A DNA stretch of 64,000 nucleotides from Hygrocybe punicea (taxonomy: Eukaryota; Basidiomycota; Agaricomycetes; Agaricales; Hygrophoraceae), in the NCBI GenBank assembly GCA_963556145.1, contig OY744462.1, positions 6,200,001-6,264,000 of the forward strand, in the 5' to 3' direction. Position 1 is the stretch's first letter, and the number at the start of each line of letters is the position of its first letter. A model generated the notes under the pieces. It was not told the DNA's origin and made no database searches. It was given only the letters and a program-made list of their open reading frames with translations. Below, piece after piece: positions 53,641 through 64,000 of the stretch. A program made the translations under genes and the position numbers.

Positions 53641-56029
53641 CTTGTCCGATGGCTTTTTGAGCAGCATTTATGGTTTTGTCAAGTGAGTCGAGGTCACTTT
53701 GCAGGTTAAGAACCGAGTCAAGTTCCTTCTTGAGGCGGATGGGGGCATCTGATCATTAATTATCAGTTGTTGTAAGATCTAGTATTGGCGAAGTGAACTG
53801 ACGAGTACGCGCTGACAATTGGGATGCCTGTTGCAGATGCCATTCCTGGCGAAGATCGGGTAGGCTGACACCACAGTCGTCGAGGATGGCTTGGGCCTTA
53901 TCACCTTGTGCTTTTACTCCGAGCCGAAGACGTCGTTGAATCCAATCACCAAGGTCATCACGCAGCTCGTGACCTATAGCCTTTGCCTGGCGATCAAGAA
54001 GCCAGATGCGTCGTGACCTCTGGGGAGGTTCCTGGTTAGTGTCATGGGATGCACTTGAGTCCGCTAGCGAACTTACACCAGACGATCTAGTGATACCGAT
54101 AAGCTTTCTAAGGCGCGACCAAAGGCGTTCCACACCCTCCCCGTCTGTCAGACCCATTCCTAACTGTAGCCGAGGGTTATATACAAGTTGACATGCCCAC
54201 TGGTGCCCGTATGCGTGCATTGCGTTCGTCACCAACATCAGCCGCCCGGCAACATTGTCGGAGAATATATCATACTGCAAACATACTTCAGGTAAGCTGA
54301 GTGATGTAAATAGACAGCTTACGAGGTGGGATGATCGGTCAAGGACACAACCGACGTCGTACAGGCCAGTAACAGTGGCTTGCGTTGGGAGGAGAGTGAA
54401 TAGGTGCTCAAAGAGAGCAACTGCGTACTTTTGTTGTTCTCCTGGTGTATCGATATTTGCAAAGAATAGTGGGATGTCGTGGCGGCAAACCAGCGCCATA
54501 ACGCCGTTGTCATCGAAATGTTCTGAGGCCTTGTGTTGGCTGCCGTTTGTTGCGGTGTGTGCACTCTCGCATTCATCAACTGCCTCGTCGGGAACCTTTG
54601 GCTTGTAGCGTTTTGCTGGCTTTTTGCGTGCTTGCTCTAGGCGGTCTCCTATTGCATCAACCTGACCTTTGGGTAGGAAATAGGCTGGTTCATAAAACGC
54701 TGGACTGTCTCCGGATGCTGTGCGGTGGCGGTGATGTAGATTCCCGTCTGTTGCAACATGAATATCAGAGCCTCTGCATAAGTACCTTAGTAACTGGCTA
54801 AATTTTAGTATTAGGAGCTTACTCACCGGTCGAATGGCCTCCCAAATGTTTCACCCCCAAAACAGGCTGGGCATCGCTGCTGTAGGATCCACGAACATTG
54901 TTCCGGAGCTGATCTGGGTGTTGACGAGAGGTTGATGGGAGGTGATACCAGCACCGGTGTACCTGACGCTTGCGCTGACTCCAAGACCACCGGAAGGTCA
55001 AGTGGAGGTGAGATATGTCCTATGGGGTGAACAGTATCTGTCTTAAGGCGTTCGCAACATTGTTGAACCACTGAGTCGACCTCTTTCTCGGCTATGATCC
55101 GCAGAGAGTCGTACCACTGTATAGCATATCCAAGACCGCGTCTGAAAGGATCTCGAACTGGAGCACCCTAGAGAATAGTCAATGGGGCTCTGAAATTAAG
55201 AGAGGAATGCATACCGTCTTATCTAGAACATCAAAACCCCGCTCTGTGTAAAATGAGTGCAATGCTGCAGATAATGCGTTGACAGCTTCGCAAGATCGTT
55301 CGAATAGTGAACGGTAAAAATCCAAGAGGTGGATTGATACTGCCATTCGGGGTTGCGAGGGTGCTGTCGGGAAGAATCCATTTGTGACCAGGGCTTGTGG
55401 TACGGTGCGGCAGCTACATGTTGTGACAGGAAGGGAAACAAAAACTAGACAGGCCGGTTAGTTTTGCACATTGATATCAAACAACCAAAAGCACATTCGA
55501 ACTGGAGGCATACTATGCTCGTTGACTTGGTTCCACATGCCATCTGGTCACAGGTGTCCTCTATATGGGTAACAGCTGGATGGATGGACACATTCGAGTG
55601 CGTAATGTATGACAAGAGGGGATGGAGAAGGGAGGGCAATATAGCTTGCCACGACTGATAAAGACGATGAGCAGTGGTGTCAGGGTGGATACGTCGATGA
55701 ACTTGTTGATTATCCTCCGAGGCAGGCTCGGGAAACTTGAAAGTGGGTTCTTCGCTATGTCCGTGAGCTGTGGTAAGTATGGGATGGTCTCCATCATCAT
55801 CTGGGATGTAGTCTGACTGCGCTGGTTCGATATTGACATCATCATCGGTCTCGCGGTGATGCCGTGCCTTCAAAGCTTTGAGCTGGGTGAGAAGTCGCTG
55901 GTGTTTAGCCTGTTGGCCTTGGATAACGACCCGGGTTGTGGTCTTCCGTTTGTCGCGTGGTTTTTGAGGGCTGGTGTAATGTTTCCCATGTCCAGAAGCG
56001 GCGAGATGGTTGGCACGACTAGATCGCAT
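53600..56029 (-). CDS. KDZ transposase, C-terminus shortened
   Basis: Start at 56,027-56,029 (MRSSRANHLAASGHGKHYTS). After a charged N-terminus and CxC-type region, 54,826-53,756 carries the catalytic part: DIHVATDGNLHHRHRT (first D), SEHFDDNGVMALVCRHDIPL, GLYDVGCVLDRSSHL (second D), AMHAYGHQWACQLVYNPRLQ and GMGLTDGEGVERLWSRLRKL (the E), then RRIWLLDRQAKAIGHELRDD. These are the RNase H-like motifs of KDZ enzymes. After APIRLKKELDSVLNLQSDLD the family normally has about 200 more residues, but here the frame ends near 53,600. So activity is doubtful despite an intact core. Some exon borders between 55,445 and 54,826 are approximate. Confidence 0.75.
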
Positions 56030-56249
56030 TTGAGTCGTTCCAGTAACTTGACAAACGACGCTGATGATGCCAGTGGCCAGTGGGAACGGTAAGGTAAAGT
56101 TTTTCTGATGAGGTTTTAATATGTACATAATGGGGACGGCGTCAGAGGCTCCAGACAGAGCAGCCATGGAGGTGCAAAGCGCATTGATGCAAACCAATAT
56201 GGTAATTCCCAATCGGGAAAAATCAGGGAAGCAAGAAGCTCCTGGGACC

Positions 56250-56345
56250 TAGGCCTCAAAGGCTACTTCTCCCTCACATAAGAACCCCCCCTTCGAGGCC
56301 GTGGGAACATCCTTAGAGTGCTGCCTAAGGTGCCCCTGGGAGTGA
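56250..56345 (-). repeat. Right terminal inverted repeat of the KDZ element
   Basis: Reverse partner of 50,038-50,130. It ends 175 bases before the wc-2 stop codon, so the insertion is just beyond the 3' end of wc-2. Confidence 0.75.
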
Positions 56346-56520
56346 TCAGTGGTTCAAGTGAGACTGACTCCCGGATAGCCATTCATCAGGAAATGCAGAA
56401 CTGGTGCCCACCCTTGAGTGGGTACACTCTCAGACGACTACAGAATATTAGTATTGACCTAATTCCAACAGGATACTTTGTCACGTGTATTTTGAAAGTG
56501 TCCATTAGAAAGTAGGATAA

Positions 56521-57714
56521 TCAAGACAGTTCCCCAACAGAATCCTCGTCACTCTTTCGCATCTGCTTTGCCCAGCGAAGCCCGCAGGCATTGCAGAGTG
56601 TTTTTGGCCCCAGAGGACCCTGGTGTAGAAAAAAACAAATTCAGAACAAGCTCAGAAGAAAAAAAGGTTATCAAAAACAGACCTTTCGCCATTCTGGCGA
56701 GTCCGTACGACCGCATGTGATGCACACGTATTGCTCCAGTGTATGTAACTTCTTAAGCTTCATTAACGTAAGTTAGGAAGAGAAGACGAGAATAAGATTT
56801 GAGCGATCCGAGTAATTACCTTTTTCCTCCTTGAGCCATCTTCATCATCCGTAAGTGGTTTCGAAGCAGAGGCGTAGACGTCGAATGGAGAGAGGATTCC
56901 GTGATCAAAGTTACCCCTTGAAGGGCTCGGCAGTTGGTCATTCCAGCTGGCTGCTCCCGATATCGGGTGGTATGGGTTTGAGACATCTACAGGCTGTTGG
57001 AAGGACAAAGGCGCTTTGCTTGTTCGAGAGAGCGGTATCGACGACACTGAACGCCGAGAGGATAAACTGGATGGCGATGTTTGGGTCTTACACTGCATTG
57101 CTCGATGCTGAAGACGTTCATTTTCGATCTTCAGCTCCAGGAAGGTATTTAACCTCACAGACTATATGAGCGACAAGTTTCGCGTATTGGCTGACAACCT
57201 ACATGGCTGCATTTCGATTCGGGTAGGATTTCGCCACGACGAGAAAACAGCTCCCTGCGATGGGTCTCCCATTCAGCTCGAAGAGAATTGTCTGGGAGCT
57301 GGTTTGGTGTTCCGAGCCTTCGGGGGAGTTCATTTTGCTTTTGATGTGAATGAAGGATATGAATTCGGTGCTCATCCGCACGGAGTCATCGAAACAGCGC
57401 CGAAAGTTGGCATGGTCCTGGGCTGGCAGATTTATTAGGAGCATGTCACTCTGCCAAGAGTCGAGAAGTAGTGGCCTACGGTCGATGAGGTCGAACAAGT
57501 CACCATCTATCAATTCATGATCTGTCCAGCCAAGTAGTTCGGAGACAGCTGTCCCGCAATAGAGAATTTTGCAACCATTGGACAGTACGAGGACCAAGGC
57601 GTCGGCGAGCTCGTTGACGAGCAGATCTACCCAATGCTTTCTTTTTGTGAATTGAAAGGCGGGTTGTTGCTTGGGCGCTGAGAGCGACGATGAGGCCAGA
57701 GCTGTGGTGGACAT
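56521..57714 (-). CDS. wc-2: White collar 2-type blue-light regulator (PAS + GATA zinc finger)
   Basis: Start at 57,712-57,714 ([20 protein letters not shown]). The PAS domain is [20 protein letters not shown] then [21 protein letters not shown] linker with [20 protein letters not shown] precedes the GATA finger, split by an intron: [20 protein letters not shown] then [18 protein letters not shown]. All four zinc cysteines (C-2-C..C-2-C) are present. Stop at 56,521-56,523. WC-2 pairs with the WC-1 photoreceptor through PAS and binds GATA-type light elements; in mushrooms the pair controls fruiting and phototropism. About 330 residues, short like other basidiomycete WC-2 proteins. Confidence 0.92.
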
Positions 57715-58310
57715 ATAAGCCAAGCAAGAACCTTGTCGCAGGCTGTACAAACCAATGACTTACTGTATGTAGTACGTACCTAAGTAAATAACTTGAAGCC
57801 AACATTCGATCAGCTTCTAATCGGAATACAATTATTGCAAATTGAGATCCACAGCTAGCGCTAATCCTCCGAGTCGTTCACACGAAATACAAGGGCAGTG
57901 GCACATGTCTTCGCCGTCTACTTTGAATATGAGCCAAAAGAATATGCTGGTCCAAATGATGGTCTTGGAGGTGTTTCTTCGTGCTCCAGGACCATCCGTC
58001 GCAGGGACTCCTTCAACAGGGAATTCAGGGCTCCTCTGAATGGTACGACAATCCTATGCGTGGCAGAAAGAGATGTCTTGTTAGCGCTATAAATTTATCC
58101 AGAGTTGTATTGTAGCATATAGTGGGGGTATCCCAACTGTAAAAGACAAGGAGAGAATATGTATAGCCATTGGCGTGCATCCAAAAAAAAGATGGACACG
58201 ACAGCCGAATGCAGTGTAATGATGGATTAAAATGCATGTAACAAGCATACTCGTGCGTGTAAGGGTTGAAAATGATAAAAAGAATGTGTGCGAACGACCT
58301 GGCAGGGCAA
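57715..58310. other. Intergenic between wc-2 and the kinesin gene
   Basis: It holds the wc-2 promoter and the kinesin 3' UTR. Two overlapping open frames on the plus strand (57,842-58,092) have no motif. No RNA gene recognised. Confidence 0.5.
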
Positions 58311-61300
58311 TCAGAGGCACGCGAACTTCGACTTCCGTCTTTGTAGTTCATCCATCCGCGCATCGAGCTGCGCACGTGCCCGTTCTTTGGCTCTACGCTC
58401 CTCGTCGAGTCGATACTCAAGGGATTGCTTTTCCTCGACGATAGACCGACGAGCAGTTGCGACTTCGCGTTTGGTTTCCTGCAATTCAGATCGCAGACTC
58501 TCCACCTGGCTGGTGAGTGTGTCTCGTTCTCGCGCCAGTTCTGTAGCGTGCATGCGAGCTTTCCGGACTGCGGAGACCACCACAAATAATGAGGATGTGT
58601 CACGAAATGCATGGATGTGAAAACATACGATTTTTCTCAGAGTCACCTAGTGACGTTTCCAAGGTGCTGACAAGGTCCATGTGGGTTTGAAGGTCGCTTT
58701 CACAATGGGTCAATTGCTTGTTGAGAGTCTTGATCATCACCTCCTGCTCATCAATACGTGTGGACTGTTGTTCGAGTCGTGCAGTAAATTTGGAGTCTGT
58801 TGCTGTCGGACCATTCGGGGTATTGGGTGTCACAGCAACTGAAGTAGCAGGTGAATCAAGCGGTGACTCCTTCGAAGAGATCGGCGACATGACGCTGGAA
58901 GATGTCTGTGAAGATCCGCTAATGCCAGTGTCAACACTGGGAGCTTGGGTGGCTTTCGGAGCAGGAGGAGGGGGGACAGAGGGGGGAGGAGTAAGGGGAG
59001 GAAGTTTAATAGAAGGGATTCCCGTGGCTCTAGTGTATGATAGATTACGATCCTGCACCGGTCGTATTCCCGGAGGGGACGAACTTCGGGCCATTTGAGT
59101 TTGTAGATCTCGCAGCAGCATCTCCTGTCGATTTCTCTCTAATTGGAGAATGTCTTTCTCATCCTTGACCCGTTGGAGATTCTCCTGTAGTTCTGCCAAT
59201 ACGGAACGGTGCCTCTCCAGCTCATCGACCAGCGAATCTCGTTTGGAGGCCTCTTGGATAAGCTTCGACTGTTCGCCACGTGTTTTGTCTAGTTCCCCTC
59301 GCAGGTGGGCAGCCTCTGCTTCGAATTCGTCTCGTTCGCTCTGTACACTGGAAAGCCGCTGCTCCATTTCTCTGATAATACTTGTCTTTTGACCCAATGC
59401 TTGTTCGTTGACCTGACGAACTTCTTCGCGAGTGATGGTGAATTCTTCCGCAGCGGCTTTGTGCGTCTCTAATTCCTGAAGGAGCAGATCGTGGTCTTGC
59501 CGGAGCATGTCGTTCTCTTCAGAGTGTCGACCTTCCAGATCAGCTAAAGTAGTGGTGAGACGGTCGCGCTCTTCGCTAAGATAGCGTTCACTCTGAGCCT
59601 TAACCTCGTCCAGTTCCCGGCGAAGTTGTTCTTGGGCCGCTATAAGCTCGGAATTCAGTTTGGTAATGGCCTGCTGATGTTGGGCTGCAAGCTTCGCCAA
59701 CTCCTCAGCGTGAGATCGAGTCAGACTGGAATGTTCCTGCGCCACTCTAGTAGTGGCTTCCTTCTCAGCCGTCTCATGGGCATTTTTCAGCCGTGCAACG
59801 TCTTCCTCGTGACCGCGCTCGATTTCTTGAAGGAGGGAGGCCTGTCGTTCCTGCAAAGCTTGCATTGTCGCTTCCATCTCTTCACGTACTTTCACGTATG
59901 CTGCCTCAGACTCCTTCTTGCTGTTCTCGAAGGCTGACTTCAGCCGCCCCATCTCCATTCGTGACGCTTCCTTGACTTTGGTCAGGATACCATGGTGCTC
60001 CGATCGCAGCTTATCCATCTCCAAGGCGTGATCCTGGTCTTTAGTTGCGAGGGCATGGCTGTGCACAGCTGAGAGGTTTTCAAGCTTTTCCGAAAACAAG
60101 GCTTCCCTCCTCGCCATGGCCGCTGCGTGCTCATCCTGAAGGCTATCAAGGACTATAGTTTGGGACGACTGAGATTCTGACAGTAAACCATCCCGACAAA
60201 TCTCTGCCATCCTCAGTTCACCAGCATGGTCCTCGCGCAATCGTTCTAGGGTGGCGGCGAATTCAACAGCTTGTTTTTCCAAAGACTTTGCATGATCTCC
60301 ACGGAGTTTGGTGAGGGCATTATAATACTCTTCTTCGGTATTTTGAATAGAGGCCGAGACCTGCTCGTCCTTTTGCTTTAGAAGTTCCTCGTGCTCCCTT
60401 TGGATTTTGTCAATAGCGTCCTCGTGCTCCTGTCTTGTGCGAATAAGGATGTCGTGAACTTCTTGAACCCGTCCACATAATTCTTTGTCGTGTTCTGCTT
60501 CCAGCTTCCTGAGTGAGGCTTCATGCTCTTGGCGCGAAATTTCAAGCACAGCCAAAGTCTCAGAGAGTTGGATACGAAGATTCTGCAGGGCGGTTTCATG
60601 GTCGGCCTGCTGGTGGACAATCAATGCCTTGCGCTCTAGATGAGCTTCGTCGAGGGCAGCGGATGTTTCGTCAAGCTGATCGGAAGTACAGTCGAGCGAT
60701 GCCTGAGCCTCACTATTCAAGCGAGCTAGTAGACCATCGACTTCTTTCTCCTTCGCGTGAATGGCGCTCTCGTGTTCAACACGAAGCTGTTCGAGAGCTG
60801 CAGCATGATCATTTGCCAACCGACGAAGGCTTTCCATCAATTCAGCTTCGCGGTCGCTGGTTTGCTCTAATTGTGAAAGAACGTCTCCGTGCTTTCGTCG
60901 CAAAGCTTCCATTTCCTTGGACATGTTCAAAGCCTAACAAACAAATCAACCGAAGAGTTTTGTATTGATCCTAACACAACTTACCTGATCTCGTGAAAGA
61001 GTGGCCAAATCATCGTGTTGTCTTCTAACTTGGGCTAACTGATCGCTCAACCCATCCACCATTTCCCGATGATGTGCTTCTTTCTGAGCCATAGAACTAC
61101 AAGCGATTGCGTCAGATACAAAAGAAAAGAATCTCGAGGGGAACTTACAGCATTAATTCGTTGAGCCTGTCTAGAGTGTCGTCTGTCTCTGATCCATTCC
61201 TCTCTGAGCTATTCTCAGGATGGTCATTGCCATTCATCATCGTCTTCCGTATGCCCTCGAAGTGACTCAGAGTGTTCGGCGTTAAGTAAGGGATAGGTAA

Positions 61301-64000
61301 AGCGTCCCCATTTGTGACCGTAGAGCCAGGATCACGAGCAATAGAGATGGCAGCGGTCTTGTCATTTAACGAGGCTTCGAGCACAGATATTTCCGCCTCT
61401 CTCTCTTTCAACACTTCTTGTAACCTCATAATCTCGTTCTCCAGACTAACCAGAGACCTCTCTTTCGATTGACCAGGAGCAGCTGAAATTGAGATCGACA
61501 AGTTGGGTCGAGTTGAAGTAAAATTCAACTGCGATTGCGACCGCGATGGGGAGTGCGATATTGAACTACTCGTACCATGACTGGAAATAGAGGCTTTGCG
61601 CGATCTGGCTGAGGACAACTCCTGCGAAAGCGATTGCGAGCGCGAAAGCGACCTGTATTTGGCAATAACAAAATTCGCATCAATCACGGAGTTACAACAG
61701 CAACAAAATATTCACCTCGTGTGGAGTGATTCCGTCGAGGCCGCCTGTCGGAAAAAAAGCCGTCGCCCAGCAGAGTTGAACTGAGGCTCGCTGAGTTCCC
61801 TCGTCCTCCCGCCCGCCACCGTTCGTCTGAGGGGCGGTTGTTGTTCCAAAGACAGGTCAGTGGCTGGCGATTCGGCGGCGGGAGGACTGCTTAATTTGGC
61901 TTCTTGTATCTGCGCGGCTAAATCCGATATTTCCCGCAAGGCATCACGGTATTTGGCTGTGACAGACGAGAGATCGGTCAAAGTCGCTGTGTGTGTTTGC
62001 TGAAGAGCCACAAATTGGCTCTCAATCGATAGAGTTCCATTCGGAGTCGAGATCCCAGATATGGTCCCGCTGCTGGTGTCATTGAGCTCGAAATGTTCCA
62101 GACTCTTCCGAGCCTCCACGACTTCCCCAACAACAACGCCCAATCGTTCCCTCTCTTCACCCGCCTCGTTTTTCTTCCGTTTCCACTCCTCCATCTTTTT
62201 CTCCAATTCGCGCACCTTCCTCTCCCGCTCTTCTAAGTCTGTCCTCCAGCTATCCCCGTCCTGCCTAAGGAGCTGCAGGCGAGATTGGAGGACCTCGACT
62301 TCTTCCTTGCGGCGTTCACTCTCTTGTTCTAGCTTCTCCACCGTTTGCTGAAGGGCGAGGACAGACTCATCGGAACGTGCCATTCGAGCTTCCAGGTCGG
62401 AGATGTATTGAGTTGAATATGACTCCGAGTCCTTGTATTTGGAAACCTCTCGCTTGAGGTCAGTCAACGATTCGCTCGAACTGATGGAAGTCTCGTCGTA
62501 TGCCTTAATTTTTTCCTCCAAATCGCGAACATACTCCTAAAAGAAGAGGTAAATGGCAGTCAATATGAATTCAAACGTACGTACCTCCGTTGAAGCCTCT
62601 CTCTCCGTCAATTTAGCAACTCTTGCTCTGAGCTCTTCAACATACATCTCCGTTGTTGAATGTCTCTCCACGACTATCGCCAACTCATCCTCCTTTTCCT
62701 CCACCATTTCATTCGTGTGTCTCAACGCCGCCCGATTCAATTTAAGTTCCGCCTCCATAGCCGCAATCGTCTTTTCGTACTCCTCGATGACGGGACCAAC
62801 AATCTCCTCGTATTTGCCTGTTCCACCTACAGCACCCCCTGATCCACGACGCCTTTCACCGAGCTCACGTCGAAGCCTGGTGAGCTCCTCCGTGCGTTCA
62901 ACAAACTTCTCTCGCAAATCCTCATAGTTGGTCTGCAACTCAAACATCTGGGCAAGCACTTTCTTCCCCGCACCTTCCAACACTTCCGGCGGTGCGTCGC
63001 CGATCGTCACCGCGGTACCTTCCTTGATTGCCTTGAGCTCTTTCCTCAACCTCGAGACGGTCCCTTGCAACCACTCCACATCATCCCAACCATCTTCTTT
63101 CTCATTCAATACCGCCCGGTTCTTGATATTCCTCGCACGATTGGCGTACTTCAGCGTATTGACCGTTTCGCCTATGTTCCACTCGGCAGGGCTCACACAA
63201 GCAATCATAAGTGTATGAGCATTCCCACCAAGAGAATCTTGAAGTAGCCGCGTCAACTTCGAATCTCGGTAAGGGACGTGCGTTGCAGTATGTGATTTGA
63301 CACGAGATGGGTCTCCAAGCGCAGAGATGACGTTACCAAGGGCGAGGAGTCCACTGTTAATAGAAATCCCTTCCTTGATACGCTCACCGACGGCCGCAGT
63401 ACGTTTTAGCTATAAGAGCCCGAGGAGAATCAATAGTAGACTCAAGAATTTCGGAAGCACGAGAACCCACCCGTTCGGAACCAGCCAAGTCCACGAAATG
63501 AAATTTCGAAACAATGGTGACCCAACCTCCGGTGTCATCATCCGTAATGGTTGGCCGAGTCTCACTCGAATGGCCAAGTGCGCTGGCGGGCCTCAAGCCT
63601 CCGCCTCCGCCTCGGCCCATAGCTGCCGCAAAACCGGGTGTGGCCGGACGTCCGAATGTCGGCGAAGATCCTCTGGTGCCATTACCGTTCGCTGAAGTTA
63701 CGTACAACGACCCTGGACGTGCGAGGCGCGAGGGCGAACGACCGCCCGGGGGTAATGGCGACGAAGAACGAGGAAGTGGGGCCGAGCCAGTGTATTTCTT
63801 CTGCGTGAGAGTAAGCGAAAAAATAGCGTGCGAGCGGGAAGACTGAGCATTCATTTCCGTTTCATTAGTGCGCCTGATAGCCGTTCCCTTGCGAATGAGG
63901 CTGCCACAAAAGTCAAGTCAATGACCATGGTACTACAAATGAGGTGTGGCACTCACGTCATAACCTCGTTGGCGTTTCTGACATTCACTTCCCGAAGACC
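58311..64000 (-). CDS. Kinesin-4-type motor protein, N-terminus beyond the window
   Basis: Runs off the right edge. The visible motor half has [35 protein letters not shown] (switch I), [13 protein letters not shown] (switch II) and [20 protein letters not shown], ending in [20 protein letters not shown], which is typical of kinesin-4 (KIF4/KIF21). Between switch I and switch II there is an insert of about 85 residues rich in Gly, Pro and Ser (about 63,780-63,540). The rest, over 1,200 residues (62,520-58,311), is coiled coil with a Ser-rich break at 61,690-61,450 and a Pro-rich hinge ([20 protein letters not shown], about 58,975). The final exon ends RKSKFACL. Microtubule organisation in the spindle or at plus ends is the family role. 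Confidence 0.88.

Larger units (their letters stand above)
50038..56345 (-). mobile_element. KDZ (Kyakuja-Dileera-Zisupton) DNA transposon
   Basis: Imperfect terminal inverted repeats of about 90 bases: left about 50,040-50,130, right about 56,250-56,345. Shared parts include GGCACCTTAGGCAGCACTC and GGGTTCTTATGTGAGGGAG. Between them lie a KDZ transposase gene and an associated gene, both on the minus strand. I could not find the 8-base target duplication described for KDZ elements. The element shows signs of internal loss: the transposase C-terminus runs directly into the second gene at about 53,600. Confidence 0.8.

Noticed and set aside
57842..58092. Small plus-strand genes between wc-2 and the kinesin gene
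   Set aside because: Two overlapping frames with no motif, no clear splice sites and no family resemblance.

Overview
This window comes from a filamentous basidiomycete, most likely an Agaricomycete (mushroom-forming fungus). Genes lie on both strands. Most are cut by many short introns of about 45-65 bases with GT..AG borders. Several proteins are of types I know mainly from Agaricomycetes, and the mobile DNA (KDZ, Tc1/mariner, pogo/Fot1, a DUF6729-like transposase gene) fits the same group. All identifications are from reading the sequence; no search was run. Most gene spans are outer limits of multi-exon models joined by eye.

Layout. 1-1,935: 3' part of a degenerate transposase-like gene that runs off the left edge. 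2,765-26,145 is a gene-dense host segment: a PD-(D/E)XK-like fungal family protein, a CHMP7-like ESCRT-III protein, an aldo/keto reductase, a single-pass membrane protein, ribosomal protein L7 with a C/D snoRNA candidate in one intron, a LisH-CTLH-CRA protein, a PQ-loop vacuolar transporter, a BRI3-like protein, a 2OG-Fe(II) oxygenase, NCA2, a chromodomain protein, RAD54 and LIN1/CD2BP2. A cysteine-rich membrane protein gene with an in-frame stop follows (26,312-27,273).

27,647-42,132 is a nested transposon island bounded by a perfect 61-bp inverted repeat with TA at the borders. Inside are a pogo/Fot1 element with its own TA-flanked terminal repeats and an apparently intact transposase; two long fold-back repeats; two oppositely oriented Tc1-like copies, one with a complete DD34E transposase; a Zn(II)2Cys6 gene; a 2.4-kb satellite with a 113-bp period and an inverted end; and the first 44 codons of a mariner-type transposase just inside the right border.

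42,385-48,823 holds a Crb2/Rad9/53BP1-type checkpoint mediator and a conserved single-pass membrane protein. About 50,038-56,345 is a KDZ element with terminal repeats of roughly 90 bp, a transposase gene and an associated gene. The right end carries a white-collar-2 photoreceptor subunit (56,521-57,714) and a kinesin-4-type motor that runs off the right edge (58,311-64,000).

Two DNA-damage genes (RAD54 and the Crb2-like gene) sit either side of the transposon island. Close divergent pairs (BRI3/oxygenase, NCA2/chromodomain, LIN1/Cys-rich protein, Crb2/membrane protein) probably share promoters. The parts most worth a second look are the 14.5-kb composite element with its Zn2Cys6 gene and adjoining satellite, and the snoRNA in RPL7.
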